From an uncultured Anaerotruncus sp. (GTDB taxonomy: Bacteria > Bacillota_A > Clostridia > Oscillospirales > CAG-272): a stretch of 6,312 nucleotides of DNA. Each line of letters starts with the position of its first letter. The first letter of the stretch is position 1. The stretch is from contig CATYWI010000077.1 in assembly GCA_958414155.1 (NCBI GenBank), positions 1 to 6,312 on the forward strand. Reading direction: 5' to 3'. The notes under the pieces are model-generated. The model was not told the DNA's origin. It worked only from the letters and a program-made list of their open reading frames with translations, and ran no database searches. A program made the position numbers and the translations under genes. Shown piece by piece: positions 1 to 6,312 of the stretch.

Positions 1-1
1 G

Positions 2-2212
2 GGACTTCTTTTCGGCGCGCCGGCAGGAATAATCGCCGGCGTTATAGGCGGCGTCGAACGGTGGTTCGCGGTTCTTTGGGGGGCAGGCGGATATACACGT
101 CTCGCATGCAGCATTTCAACAGTGCTTGCGGGCGTTTTCGCGGCTGTCCTGCGGAAATTCATGTTTGATAACAAAAAGCCGAAATGGTATTACTGTCTTG
201 CGACGGCAACCATTACGGAGGTCATCCATATGCTGATGATATTCCTTACGAACATGACCGACGCAAGAACCGCTTTTTCATTCGTGCGGGCATGCTCGCT
301 CCCAATGATAGCGGTCAACAGTCTTGCCGTGATGCTTGCCGGAATTCTGCTTTCGGTGCTTTCCGGAGCAGACCGCAAGAGCGCAAGACACGACCTGAAA
401 AACATTTCGCAATCGTTTCAGCGTTTTCTTCTGATATGCGTTACGGCGGGCTTTTTAATGACGACGATTTTCACATGGGCTTTGCAGACGGAGCTTGCGA
501 AAAACGAGGCAAACGACCTTGTGAAGCTGAATATTGAGGACGTAAAAGAGGACATTCTGGAGGCTTCAAACCATAATCTTCTTGAACTGACCTTGAAAAT
601 CGCCGCGCGGATAAATGCGGCGGACAAGATTGATTACGAACTGCTTTGCACGCTCGGAAAAGAATTCGATGTAGCCGAAATAAATATTATCAATCCGAGC
701 GGAATCATAGTTGAAACCACGTATGACAGGTTTCTCTATTACGATATGCGCGGCGGACGTCAGTCGGCGGAGTTTCTCGTCCTGCTTGACGGAAGCACAA
801 AGGAATACGTTCAGAACTATCAGCCGACATCATCAAATCCGTCAATTTCCCGCAAATACGCGGGCGTCGTGCTCGACGGCGGAGGATTTGTTCAAGTGGC
901 TTACGACGCGGAACGCTTTCAGAAGGATATTGACGACGTTGTCATCGGCGCCACGCGCAACCGCCACATAGGAGAAAACGGCAGCATAATCATCGCCGGC
1001 GAGGATTGGAACATCGTCAGCGACAGGCACGGAAACGAAGGGAAAAACCTTGATGTTTCCGGAATTTATATCGACCGCGCCACCATGTCCGAGAACGAAT
1101 ATTTTGACGCCGTTGTCTACGGCGAAAAATCGTTCTGCCGTTATATCGTTTCCGAAGGCTACTATATAGTTGCCGCAATGCCTTATACGGAGGCGCTTTT
1201 CTCCCGCGACGTATCGGTTTATGTCACGGTGTTTATGGAGTTCGTTGTTTTCGGAATGCTGTTCATTGTCGTTTATTTCCTCATAAAGAAGCTCATTGTC
1301 GACAATATGGTAAAGATAAACAGGTCTCTTGCAAAGATAACAAGCGGCAATCTGGACACCGTCGTTGACGTGAGAACGAATGAAGAATTCGCTTCTCTTT
1401 CCGACGATATAAACTCAACCGTACTGACGCTAAAGCGCTATATTGCGGAGGCGGCTGCGCGGATTGATAAAGAACTGGAATTTGCCAAAGCCATTCAGCA
1501 TTCCGCAATACCTATGGTTTTCCCGCCCTATCCCGCTCACGGCGAATTTGATATATACGCAACAATGGACACCGCCAAGGAGGTGGGCGGCGACTTTTAC
1601 GATTTCTATTTTGTCGGCGAAAACAAGCTCGGATTTCTCATAGCCGACGTCTCCGGCAAAGGAATTCCCGCCGCAATGTTTATGATGACGGCAAAAACCC
1701 TGATAAAAGGCTATGCCGAATCCGGCAAGTCCGTTGACGAAGTATTTACAATCGCAAATGCGAAGCTGTGCGAATCCAACGAAGCCGGAATGTTTGTCAC
1801 TGCGTGGATGGGCATACTCGATATAACAACCGGTCTGCTTGAATTTGCAAACGCGGGACACAACCCTCCCCTTGTAAGACATGCGGACGGACGCTTTGAA
1901 TTTCTGAAATCAAAGTCGGGCTTCATTCTTGCCGGAATGGAGGGAATGAAATATCGCAGAAACGAGCTTGTCCTTTCTCCCGGCGACGAGATATATCTCT
2001 ATACCGACGGAGTCACCGAGGCGACAAACGCGGAAAACGCACTTTACGGCGAAGAAAGACTTGCAAATCTGCTCAATACCATGCACGGGCTCTCCGGAGA
2101 AGCGCTCTGTCGCGCTGTCAAGGCGGATATAGACGCTTTTGCGGGCGATGCCCCGCAGTCCGACGATATCACAATGCTGTATCTGAAATATAACGGAGGT
2201 TCCGGAAAATGA
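2..2212 (+). CDS. Membrane sensor PP2C/SpoIIE-type serine phosphatase with LytS 5TMR, Cache-like and HAMP regions (5' partial)
   Basis: The reading frame is open to the left edge, so the true start lies upstream; 736 residues are visible (numbered from base 2). The GTG at 122 is not a credible start: it has no ribosome binding site, and the codons before it (GLLFGAPAGIIAGVIGG...) already read as the conserved core of a LytS-type 5TMR domain. Visible order: multi-pass 5TMR part about 1-125; a further membrane helix about 142-162; an extracytoplasmic region about 163-400 with a Cache-like look (HIGENGSIIIAG, WNIVSDRHG); a helix about 404-428; HAMP about 428-481; a helical linker ending in ELEFAKAIQHSAIP; then PP2C/SpoIIE about 515-735. 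Metal-binding motifs are intact: GGDFYD (D531), ADVSGKG (D549), NAGHNPPL, YTDGVTEA (D669) and QSDDIT (D721, D722). Family knowledge: such enzymes dephosphorylate STAS-domain proteins in partner switching. The ligand and the substrate are unknown. Translation is probably coupled to the next gene through the ATGA overlap. Confidence 0.93.
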   Translation, partial: GLLFGAPAGIIAGVIGGVERWFAVLWGAGGYTRLACSISTVLAGVFAAVLRKFMFDNKKPKWYYCLATATITEVIHMLMIFLTNMTDARTAFSFVRACSLPMIAVNSLAVMLAGILLSVLSGADRKSARHDLKNISQSFQRFLLICVTAGFLMTTIFTWALQTELAKNEANDLVKLNIEDVKEDILEASNHNLLELTLKIAARINAADKIDYELLCTLGKEFDVAEINIINPSGIIVETTYDRFLYYDMRGGRQSAEFLVLLDGSTKEYVQNYQPTSSNPSISRKYAGVVLDGGGFVQVAYDAERFQKDIDDVVIGATRNRHIGENGSIIIAGEDWNIVSDRHGNEGKNLDVSGIYIDRATMSENEYFDAVVYGEKSFCRYIVSEGYYIVAAMPYTEALFSRDVSVYVTVFMEFVVFGMLFIVVYFLIKKLIVDNMVKINRSLAKITSGNLDTVVDVRTNEEFASLSDDINSTVLTLKRYIAEAAARIDKELEFAKAIQHSAIPMVFPPYPAHGEFDIYATMDTAKEVGGDFYDFYFVGENKLGFLIADVSGKGIPAAMFMMTAKTLIKGYAESGKSVDEVFTIANAKLCESNEAGMFVTAWMGILDITTGLLEFANAGHNPPLVRHADGRFEFLKSKSGFILAGMEGMKYRRNELVLSPGDEIYLYTDGVTEATNAENALYGEERLANLLNTMHGLSGEALCRAVKADIDAFAGDAPQSDDITMLYLKYNGGSGK
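2195..2200 (+). promoter_or_regulatory. Ribosome binding site GGAGGT inside the end of the phosphatase gene
   Basis: GGAGGT ends 8 bases before the ATG at 2209, which overlaps the upstream stop as ATGA. This fixes the kinase start and suggests translational coupling. Confidence 0.85.
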
Positions 2213-2616
2213 AGGAGCTGACAATCCCCGCAACAGTTGAAAACATAGAAAAGGTGACCGAATTCGTAAACAGTCAGCTTGATGAAATCAACTGCCCGAT
2301 AAAGGCGAAGATGCAGATTGATATAGCAATTGACGAGCTTTTCGGCAATATCGCGCATTATGCATACAAGCCCGAAACGGGTCCCGCCACGGTGCGCGTT
2401 GAGGTGACCGAGACGCCGATATCCGTCATTGTGACGTTTATTGACCACGGCATTCCCTACGACCCTCTGAAAAAGGATGACCCCGACGTCACCCTGTCCG
2501 CAGAGGAGCGCGCGATCGGCGGGCTCGGAATTTTCATGGTCAAGAAAACGATGGACGAAATAACATACGAGTATAAGGACGGTCAGAATATTCTCAGCAT
2601 CCGCAAGGATCTTTGA
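2209..2616 (+). CDS. RsbW/SpoIIAB-like ATP-binding protein (GHKL serine kinase, anti-sigma factor family)
   Basis: This 135-residue protein has the usual length for RsbW/SpoIIAB-type kinases and consists of one HATPase domain. The N-box is IDELFGNIAHYAY, with E43 as the expected catalytic base and N47 as the Mg-ATP ligand. The G1 box is D79-H-G-I-P, and the G2 region is GGLGIFMVKK at 104-113. A short acidic stretch (KKDDPDVTLSAEER, 88-101) forms the lid between G1 and G2. The start at 2209 is fixed by GGAGGT at 2195. Known for the family: these kinases phosphorylate a STAS-domain antagonist and, in the classical case, bind a sigma factor; a PP2C phosphatase such as the one just upstream reverses the phosphorylation. 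No sigma factor or STAS protein is in the window. The IGGLGI-type G2 box is common in SpoIIE-linked ATP-binding proteins whose target is not a known sigma factor, so the label anti-sigma is only a family label. Confidence 0.92.
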   Translation: MKELTIPATVENIEKVTEFVNSQLDEINCPIKAKMQIDIAIDELFGNIAHYAYKPETGPATVRVEVTETPISVIVTFIDHGIPYDPLKKDDPDVTLSAEERAIGGLGIFMVKKTMDEITYEYKDGQNILSIRKDL

Positions 2617-2648
2617 AACCGTTTAGATTCAATTGAAATTTTATTAAC

Positions 2649-2655
2649 GAGGTGA
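2649..2655 (+). promoter_or_regulatory. Ribosome binding site GAGGTGA for the HlyD-like gene
   Basis: GAGGTGA ends 4 bases before ATG 2660 and supports that start. It sits in the only gap of any size (43 bases) between complete genes. Confidence 0.8.
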
Positions 2656-2659
2656 AGCT

Positions 2660-3136
2660 ATGGGCAATCCGGTATTCCGCCAGAAAAGCATTGAAAAAAT
2701 CTCCTCTCCGGAGCAGATGAACGATTACATACGGGTGTCAAATCCAAGCGTATGGATGATTCTTGCAGCCGTTATCGTGCTGCTTGCGGGAGTATTCGTA
2801 TGGGGCTTGTTCGGTCGTCTGGACAGCGCCTTTCAGACGGGCGGCGTCTGCAAGGACGGCTCTCTGACCGTTTATGTAAGCGAAGAAAACTTTGCAAAAA
2901 TAAGCGAAAAGGCTGTAATTTCGGTCGACGGAGCGGAGCTTGCGCTTTCGGACATACCGTCCTCCCCCGTCCGCCTCGACGACAATGCCGACCCGTATCT
3001 GCTTCATCTCACAGGCGCTTCGGCAGGCGATTGGGTATATGTTCTCAAAGTCGACGCTGCCGGCATGAAGGACGGAATTATCTCAGTTTCGGTCATTACC
3101 GAACGCGTCAGACCTCTGGACTTTGTGCTTAACTGA
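2660..3136 (+). CDS. Short HlyD-like membrane adaptor of NHLP-type bacteriocin export
   Basis: This 158-residue protein has an N-terminal cytoplasmic stretch, one membrane helix (about 31-54, VWMILAAVIVLLAGVFVWGLF) and an extracytoplasmic beta-rich part. The start MGNPVFRQKSIEKISSPEQ followed by a single helix is the pattern I associate with NHLP bacteriocin system secretion proteins (LFRQ..L..LSSPEQL...). The end, ITERVRPLDFVLN, also fits the C-terminus of that family. Full-length members are several hundred residues long and carry a lipoyl half-motif pair and a coiled-coil hairpin. Here there is no long heptad-rich segment, and the protein goes almost directly from the helix to the terminal beta domain. 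The frame is clean with no sign of a frameshift, so it looks like a compact form rather than a pseudogene. Only 9 bases separate it from the peptidase transporter, so it probably works with that exporter at the membrane. The family call rests on end motifs recalled from memory, not on an alignment. Confidence 0.78.
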   Translation: MGNPVFRQKSIEKISSPEQMNDYIRVSNPSVWMILAAVIVLLAGVFVWGLFGRLDSAFQTGGVCKDGSLTVYVSEENFAKISEKAVISVDGAELALSDIPSSPVRLDDNADPYLLHLTGASAGDWVYVLKVDAAGMKDGIISVSVITERVRPLDFVLN

Positions 3137-3140
3137 GGTG
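3135..3140 (+). promoter_or_regulatory. Ribosome binding site GAGGTG overlapping the stop of the adaptor gene
   Basis: GAGGTG overlaps the TGA stop (3134-3136) and ends 5 bases before ATG 3146. It favours ATG 3146 over the out-of-frame ATG at 3141, which lies directly against the site. Confidence 0.8.
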
Positions 3141-3145
3141 ATGAA

Positions 3146-5326
3146 ATGAAGTCAACCAAAAAAATCAAAGCGCCCGTAACAAAGGGCGCGGCAAAGGTGC
3201 CGGTTGTAATGCAGATGGAGGCGCTCGAATGCGGCGCCGCAAGCCTTGCAATGATCCTTGCCTACTATGAAAAATGGATCCCGCTCGAACAGGTGCGTCT
3301 TGACTGCGGCGTTTCGCGCGACGGCTCGAACGCAAGAAACATTCTTCGTGCCGCAAGAAGCTACGGCCTTTCGGCAAAGGGCTATCGCTATGAGCCGCAA
3401 ACCGTGAAAAAAGAGGGCAAATTCCCGTGCATTATACATTGGAACTTCAATCACTTTGTCGTTCTTGACGGCTTCAGGGGCAACAAGGCGGTGCTGAACG
3501 ACCCCGCAAAGGGCACGTATACCGTCCCGATGAGCGTTTTTGACGATTCGTTTACGGGCGTCTGCCTGTTTTTTGAGCCGGACGAGGGCTTTGTGCCGGA
3601 GGGCAAGCCGCAGTCAATGCTGAAATATGCGCAAAAACGGCTTGTCGGAGCAAGCGCCGCAATCGTATTCGTCATTTTAACCTCCGTCATCACTTCTCTT
3701 CTCGGCATAATAACTCCGGCATTTTCCCGGATTTTCCTTGACAGACTGCTGACGAAAGAAAATCCGGAATGGCTCACGCCGTTTACGATAGCGCTTGCGG
3801 GGATAAGCATAATACAGCTTGTCGTCGCGTGGATACAGGCGGTCTATTCCCTCCGTATAAACGGAAAGCTCGCCATGGTGGGCAGCACAACCTTCATGTG
3901 GAAAATCCTGCGCATGCCCATGGACTTTTTCTCTCAGCGCATGGCAGGCGATATCCAGGGCAGACAGGCGTCAAACGCAATGATAGCGAATCAGCTTGTC
4001 GATACTTTTGCGCCGCTCGCGCTGAACGCCGTTATGATGGTGTTTTACCTTGCGGTAATGCTGAGATACAGCGTCATTCTTACGCTGATAGGGATTTTTT
4101 CGGTGATTGCAAATCTTGCTCTTTCAGGCATTATTTCAAGAAAACGCATAAATATCACCCGCGTGCAGATGCGCGACGCCGGCAAGCTGGCGGGAACCAC
4201 GGTCGCCGGCATAGAAATGATTGAAACAATAAAGGCAAGCGGCGCCGAAAACGGCTTTTTTGAAAAATGGTCGGGTTATCAGGCAAGCGTGAATACAAAT
4301 CAGGTGCGTTTTCAGCGCACAAATCAGCTTCTCGGACTTTTGCCGGCGCTTATAAGTTCGCTTTGCGGAACAGCAGTGCTTATGACGGGCGTTTTCCTTG
4401 CGATGAAGGGCGAGTTTACCGTCGGTATGATTATGGCGTTTCAGGGATTTCTTTCGTCGTTCATTTCTCCCGCGATGTCGCTGATTTCCGCAGGACAGTC
4501 GCTTCAGGAAATGCGCACCGATATGGAACGGATTGAGGATGTTATGAAATATCCCTCCGATGTGACCTTTGAGGAAAGCGATGACGAAAACGTCGAATAC
4601 GACAAGCTTTCCGGAAAAATTGAAATTAAAAATATAACCTTCGGATATTCCCGCCTTGCAGAGCCTCTGATAAAGGATTTCAGCATGACGCTGGCATCGG
4701 GAAGCCGCGTCGCTTTTGTCGGACCGTCCGGCTGCGGAAAGTCCACAATATCAAAGCTCATATCCGGACTTTATAAGCCATGGAGCGGCGAAATACTTTT
4801 TGATGGCAAGCCGGCGTCGAAGATAGACCGCAGCGTGTTCACGGGCTCTCTTGCCGTAGTGGATCAGGACATTATCCTCTTTGAAGATACTATCGCAAAC
4901 AATATAAAAATGTGGGATAACTCCATTGAGGATTTTGAAATGATCATGGCTGCGCGCGACGCACAGCTCCACGAGGACATTATGCAGCGCGAAGGCGGCT
5001 ATCAGTACAGGCTGACCGAGGGCGGAAAGAATTTTTCCGGCGGACAGAGACAGCGAATGGAGATCGCGCGCGTGCTTGCGCAGGATCCGACGATCATCAT
5101 TCTTGACGAGGCGACAAGCGCGCTTGACGCCAAAACCGAATACGATGTGGTGAAGTCCATAAAAGACAGGGGCATAACCTGCATCGTTGTGGCGCACAGA
5201 CTTTCGACAATACGCGACTGCGATGAAATCATCGTAATGGATCAGGGAAAAGTTATCGAGCGCGGCACGCACGACGAGCTGATGAAAAACGGCGGAGCAT
5301 ACACGCAGCTCGTATCAAACGAGTAA
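3146..5326 (+). CDS. C39 peptidase-containing ABC transporter (PCAT) of NHLP-type bacteriocin export
   Basis: This 726-residue protein is full length for a bacteriocin-processing ABC exporter. An N-terminal C39 cysteine peptidase (about 18-150) shows the oxyanion Q23, nucleophile C29 in ECGAASLAMI, H103 in HWNFNHFVVLDG and D119 in NDPAKG, so it should be active. Membrane segments fall near 166-191, 213-234, 291-328 (two helices) and 395-440 (two helices). The ATPase domain carries Walker A GPSGCGKST (526-534), Q-loop Q574, signature FSGGQ (630-634), Walker B IIILDE (D654, catalytic E655) and H-loop H684. Known for the family: the peptidase removes a leader, usually after a Gly-Gly-type motif, while the transporter exports the core peptide. 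The lysine-rich start and the HWNFNHFVVL motif fit the NHLP peptidase/permease/ATPase branch, and the flanking HlyD-like and peptidase-less ABC genes support that reading. The substrate peptide is not in the window. Confidence 0.94.
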   Translation: MKSTKKIKAPVTKGAAKVPVVMQMEALECGAASLAMILAYYEKWIPLEQVRLDCGVSRDGSNARNILRAARSYGLSAKGYRYEPQTVKKEGKFPCIIHWNFNHFVVLDGFRGNKAVLNDPAKGTYTVPMSVFDDSFTGVCLFFEPDEGFVPEGKPQSMLKYAQKRLVGASAAIVFVILTSVITSLLGIITPAFSRIFLDRLLTKENPEWLTPFTIALAGISIIQLVVAWIQAVYSLRINGKLAMVGSTTFMWKILRMPMDFFSQRMAGDIQGRQASNAMIANQLVDTFAPLALNAVMMVFYLAVMLRYSVILTLIGIFSVIANLALSGIISRKRINITRVQMRDAGKLAGTTVAGIEMIETIKASGAENGFFEKWSGYQASVNTNQVRFQRTNQLLGLLPALISSLCGTAVLMTGVFLAMKGEFTVGMIMAFQGFLSSFISPAMSLISAGQSLQEMRTDMERIEDVMKYPSDVTFEESDDENVEYDKLSGKIEIKNITFGYSRLAEPLIKDFSMTLASGSRVAFVGPSGCGKSTISKLISGLYKPWSGEILFDGKPASKIDRSVFTGSLAVVDQDIILFEDTIANNIKMWDNSIEDFEMIMAARDAQLHEDIMQREGGYQYRLTEGGKNFSGGQRQRMEIARVLAQDPTIIILDEATSALDAKTEYDVVKSIKDRGITCIVVAHRLSTIRDCDEIIVMDQGKVIERGTHDELMKNGGAYTQLVSNE

Positions 5327-5339
5327 GGGGAGGGCGGAG
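5327..5339 (+). promoter_or_regulatory. Ribosome binding region GGGGAGGGCGGAG before the second ABC gene
   Basis: This purine-rich stretch directly follows the TAA stop at 5324. GGGAGG ends 10 bases before ATG 5344 and a second GGAG ends 4 bases before it; either can serve. It supports ATG 5344 as the start. Confidence 0.7.
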
Positions 5340-5343
5340 CAAT

Positions 5344-6312
5344 ATGGGTTGGTTTGACGAACAGATAAGAGAACGCAAGCATAACGACGACGAAGCATTT
5401 GCCGAAGCGTTTGCGAATATGGCATCCGCCGTCACGGGCAGAAAAATCGAAGCCTCCCTGAACAATGACCGCGCCGTCACAAAGGACGCCATTGACGAAA
5501 TTCTGCGGTATTATCATGTGAAAAGCCGCGAGGTGCCGGACGAAATCGGCGACGTAAACGAACAGCTTGAATATCTCATGCGCCCTTTCGGCATTATGCG
5601 CCGCACGGTAACGCTTGAGGAAGGCTGGTATCGCGACGCCGTCGGCGCAATGCTCGGCGTCCTGCGCGAAAGCGGAAGGGTTGTCGCGCTGATTCCCACA
5701 GGCATTTCCGGATACAGTTATTTTGATTATGATACGGGCAAACGGAAAAAAATAAATCATAAAAATCAGCAGCTGTTTGAAACGGAAGCGATTGCGTTTT
5801 ACAAGCCCTTTCCGCTGAAAAAAATCAGCCTGCCTTCGCTTGCCTCATATATCGTGCTGACGCTTTCCGCCTCCGATTTTGTGATGATTGCTCTGGCAAC
5901 GCTTGCTCTGTCGCTCATCGGCATGTTTTCTCCGATGATAAACAAACTTCTGTTTGATAGGGTGCTTACGTCGGGAAGCGTGCGACTGCTCATCGCAATT
6001 ACGGTCTTTTCCGTATGCGTTTCGATAAGCACTCTCCTCATTTCAGCCGTGAAAAACATGATCACGGCGCGGATTGAAACAAAGCTGAACATATCGGTCG
6101 ACGCGGCAACAATGATGCGTATAATGTCGCTCCCTGCCGATTTCTTCAAGCAGTACAGCGCGGGCGAGCTTTCAAACCGTGCGTCTCAGGTCGGTGTGCT
6201 TTGCAAAATGCTTGCGTCAACCGTTCTTTCCGCGGGACTGACCTCCGTTTTCTCACTCATATACATATCGCAGATCTTTGCCTATGCGCCGACGCTCGTC
6301 GCACCGGCGCTG
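5344..6312 (+). CDS. Second NHLP-type bacteriocin export ABC transporter, permease/ATPase subunit without active peptidase (3' partial)
   Basis: The frame is open from ATG 5344 to the last base, giving 323 residues with no stop. Residues 1-160 form a soluble N-terminal part. The stretch GRVVALIPTGISGYSYFDYDTGK (111-133) followed by AFYKPFPLKKISL (150-162) matches my memory of peptidase-less NHLP permease/ATPase subunits (GRPVALLP...Y...D..TG, then FYRPLP). Membrane helices follow near 178-200 (ending FSPMINKLLFDRVL, the usual exporter turn), 213-235 and 292-312. Between the last two, SLPADFFKQYSAGELSNRA (262-280) is the typical coupling-helix motif. No catalytic Cys/His pair is visible in the N-terminal part, and the ATPase domain lies beyond the window. 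It follows the C39 transporter by 17 bases. In NHLP systems the two ABC proteins are found together, so a joint or heteromeric exporter is likely but not shown here. Confidence 0.88.
   Translation, partial: MGWFDEQIRERKHNDDEAFAEAFANMASAVTGRKIEASLNNDRAVTKDAIDEILRYYHVKSREVPDEIGDVNEQLEYLMRPFGIMRRTVTLEEGWYRDAVGAMLGVLRESGRVVALIPTGISGYSYFDYDTGKRKKINHKNQQLFETEAIAFYKPFPLKKISLPSLASYIVLTLSASDFVMIALATLALSLIGMFSPMINKLLFDRVLTSGSVRLLIAITVFSVCVSISTLLISAVKNMITARIETKLNISVDAATMMRIMSLPADFFKQYSAGELSNRASQVGVLCKMLASTVLSAGLTSVFSLIYISQIFAYAPTLVAPAL

Noticed and set aside
1430..1882. 150-codon open frame on the minus strand.
   Set aside because: It lies opposite the conserved linker and PP2C domain of the phosphatase, has a low-complexity composition with no recognisable domain, and fits a shadow of the coding strand.
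2617..2659. Possible internal promoter or operator: TTGAAA at 2613-2618, AT-rich run 2639-2647, and a 10-base palindrome TTCAATTGAA at 2628-2637.
   Set aside because: The best -10-like hexamers lie 21-23 bases from TTGAAA, too far for a normal housekeeping promoter. A single 10-base AT-rich palindrome is weak evidence of an operator and too AT-rich to be a terminator stem.
3769..4224. 151-codon plus-strand open frame inside the C39 transporter gene.
   Set aside because: It is out of frame within the membrane domain of a well-supported gene, and its His/Arg/Gly-rich translation is typical of a shifted frame.
4751..5272. 173-codon open frame on the minus strand.
   Set aside because: It is antisense to the ABC ATPase domain (Walker A to H-loop), whose motifs are intact on the plus strand; no family features are seen.
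5242..5760. 172-codon minus-strand open frame across the junction of the two ABC genes.
   Set aside because: It overlaps the coding end of one transporter and the start of the next, both with good motifs and ribosome binding sites; the composition is that of a shadow frame.
1..6312. CRISPR arrays, tRNA or rRNA genes, insertion sequences and rho-independent terminators.
   Set aside because: Reading through both strands showed no regularly spaced repeats, cloverleaf-like segments, transposase motifs, or GC stem followed by a T-run between genes; nearly all bases are coding.

Overview
The window is a single, densely packed plus-strand operon fragment cut at both ends. It has five genes, gaps of at most 43 bases, and good GGAGG-type ribosome binding sites in front of each complete downstream gene. 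The GC content looks moderate, close to half, and ATA is a common isoleucine codon. Together with the strong Shine-Dalgarno sites, a LytS-type 5TMR sensor, a SpoIIE-type phosphatase and a short HlyD-type protein, this suggests a Clostridia-like Firmicute, perhaps an uncultured gut lineage. That assignment is an inference; no rRNA or other phylogenetic marker is present.

Region 1 (2-2616) is a signalling pair. The first gene is open at the left edge. It encodes a membrane sensor (LytS-type multi-pass domain, extracytoplasmic Cache-like domain, HAMP) ending in a SpoIIE/RsbU-type PP2C serine phosphatase. Its stop overlaps the start of an RsbW/SpoIIAB-like ATP-binding kinase (ATGA). These are two of the three parts of a partner-switching module. 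The third part, a STAS-domain antagonist, is not in the window and may lie upstream.

Region 2 (2660-6312) is a peptide export cassette of the kind known from NHLP/NHLM (nitrile-hydratase-leader / Nif11-type) bacteriocin systems. It holds a very short HlyD-like membrane adaptor of 158 residues, a complete C39 peptidase-containing ABC transporter with all catalytic residues visible, and the N-terminal 323 residues of a second, peptidase-less ABC permease/ATPase that runs off the right edge. No precursor peptide or modifying enzyme lies inside the window.

The likely model, which is inference, is that an extracellular or membrane signal sensed by the phosphatase controls the kinase and its STAS partner. 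This in turn sets expression or activity of a system in which a leader peptide is cut by the C39 domain and the cargo is exported by a heteromeric transporter. The points of most interest are the physical coupling of partner switching to an NHLP-type exporter, and the adaptor's lack of room for the usual hairpin.
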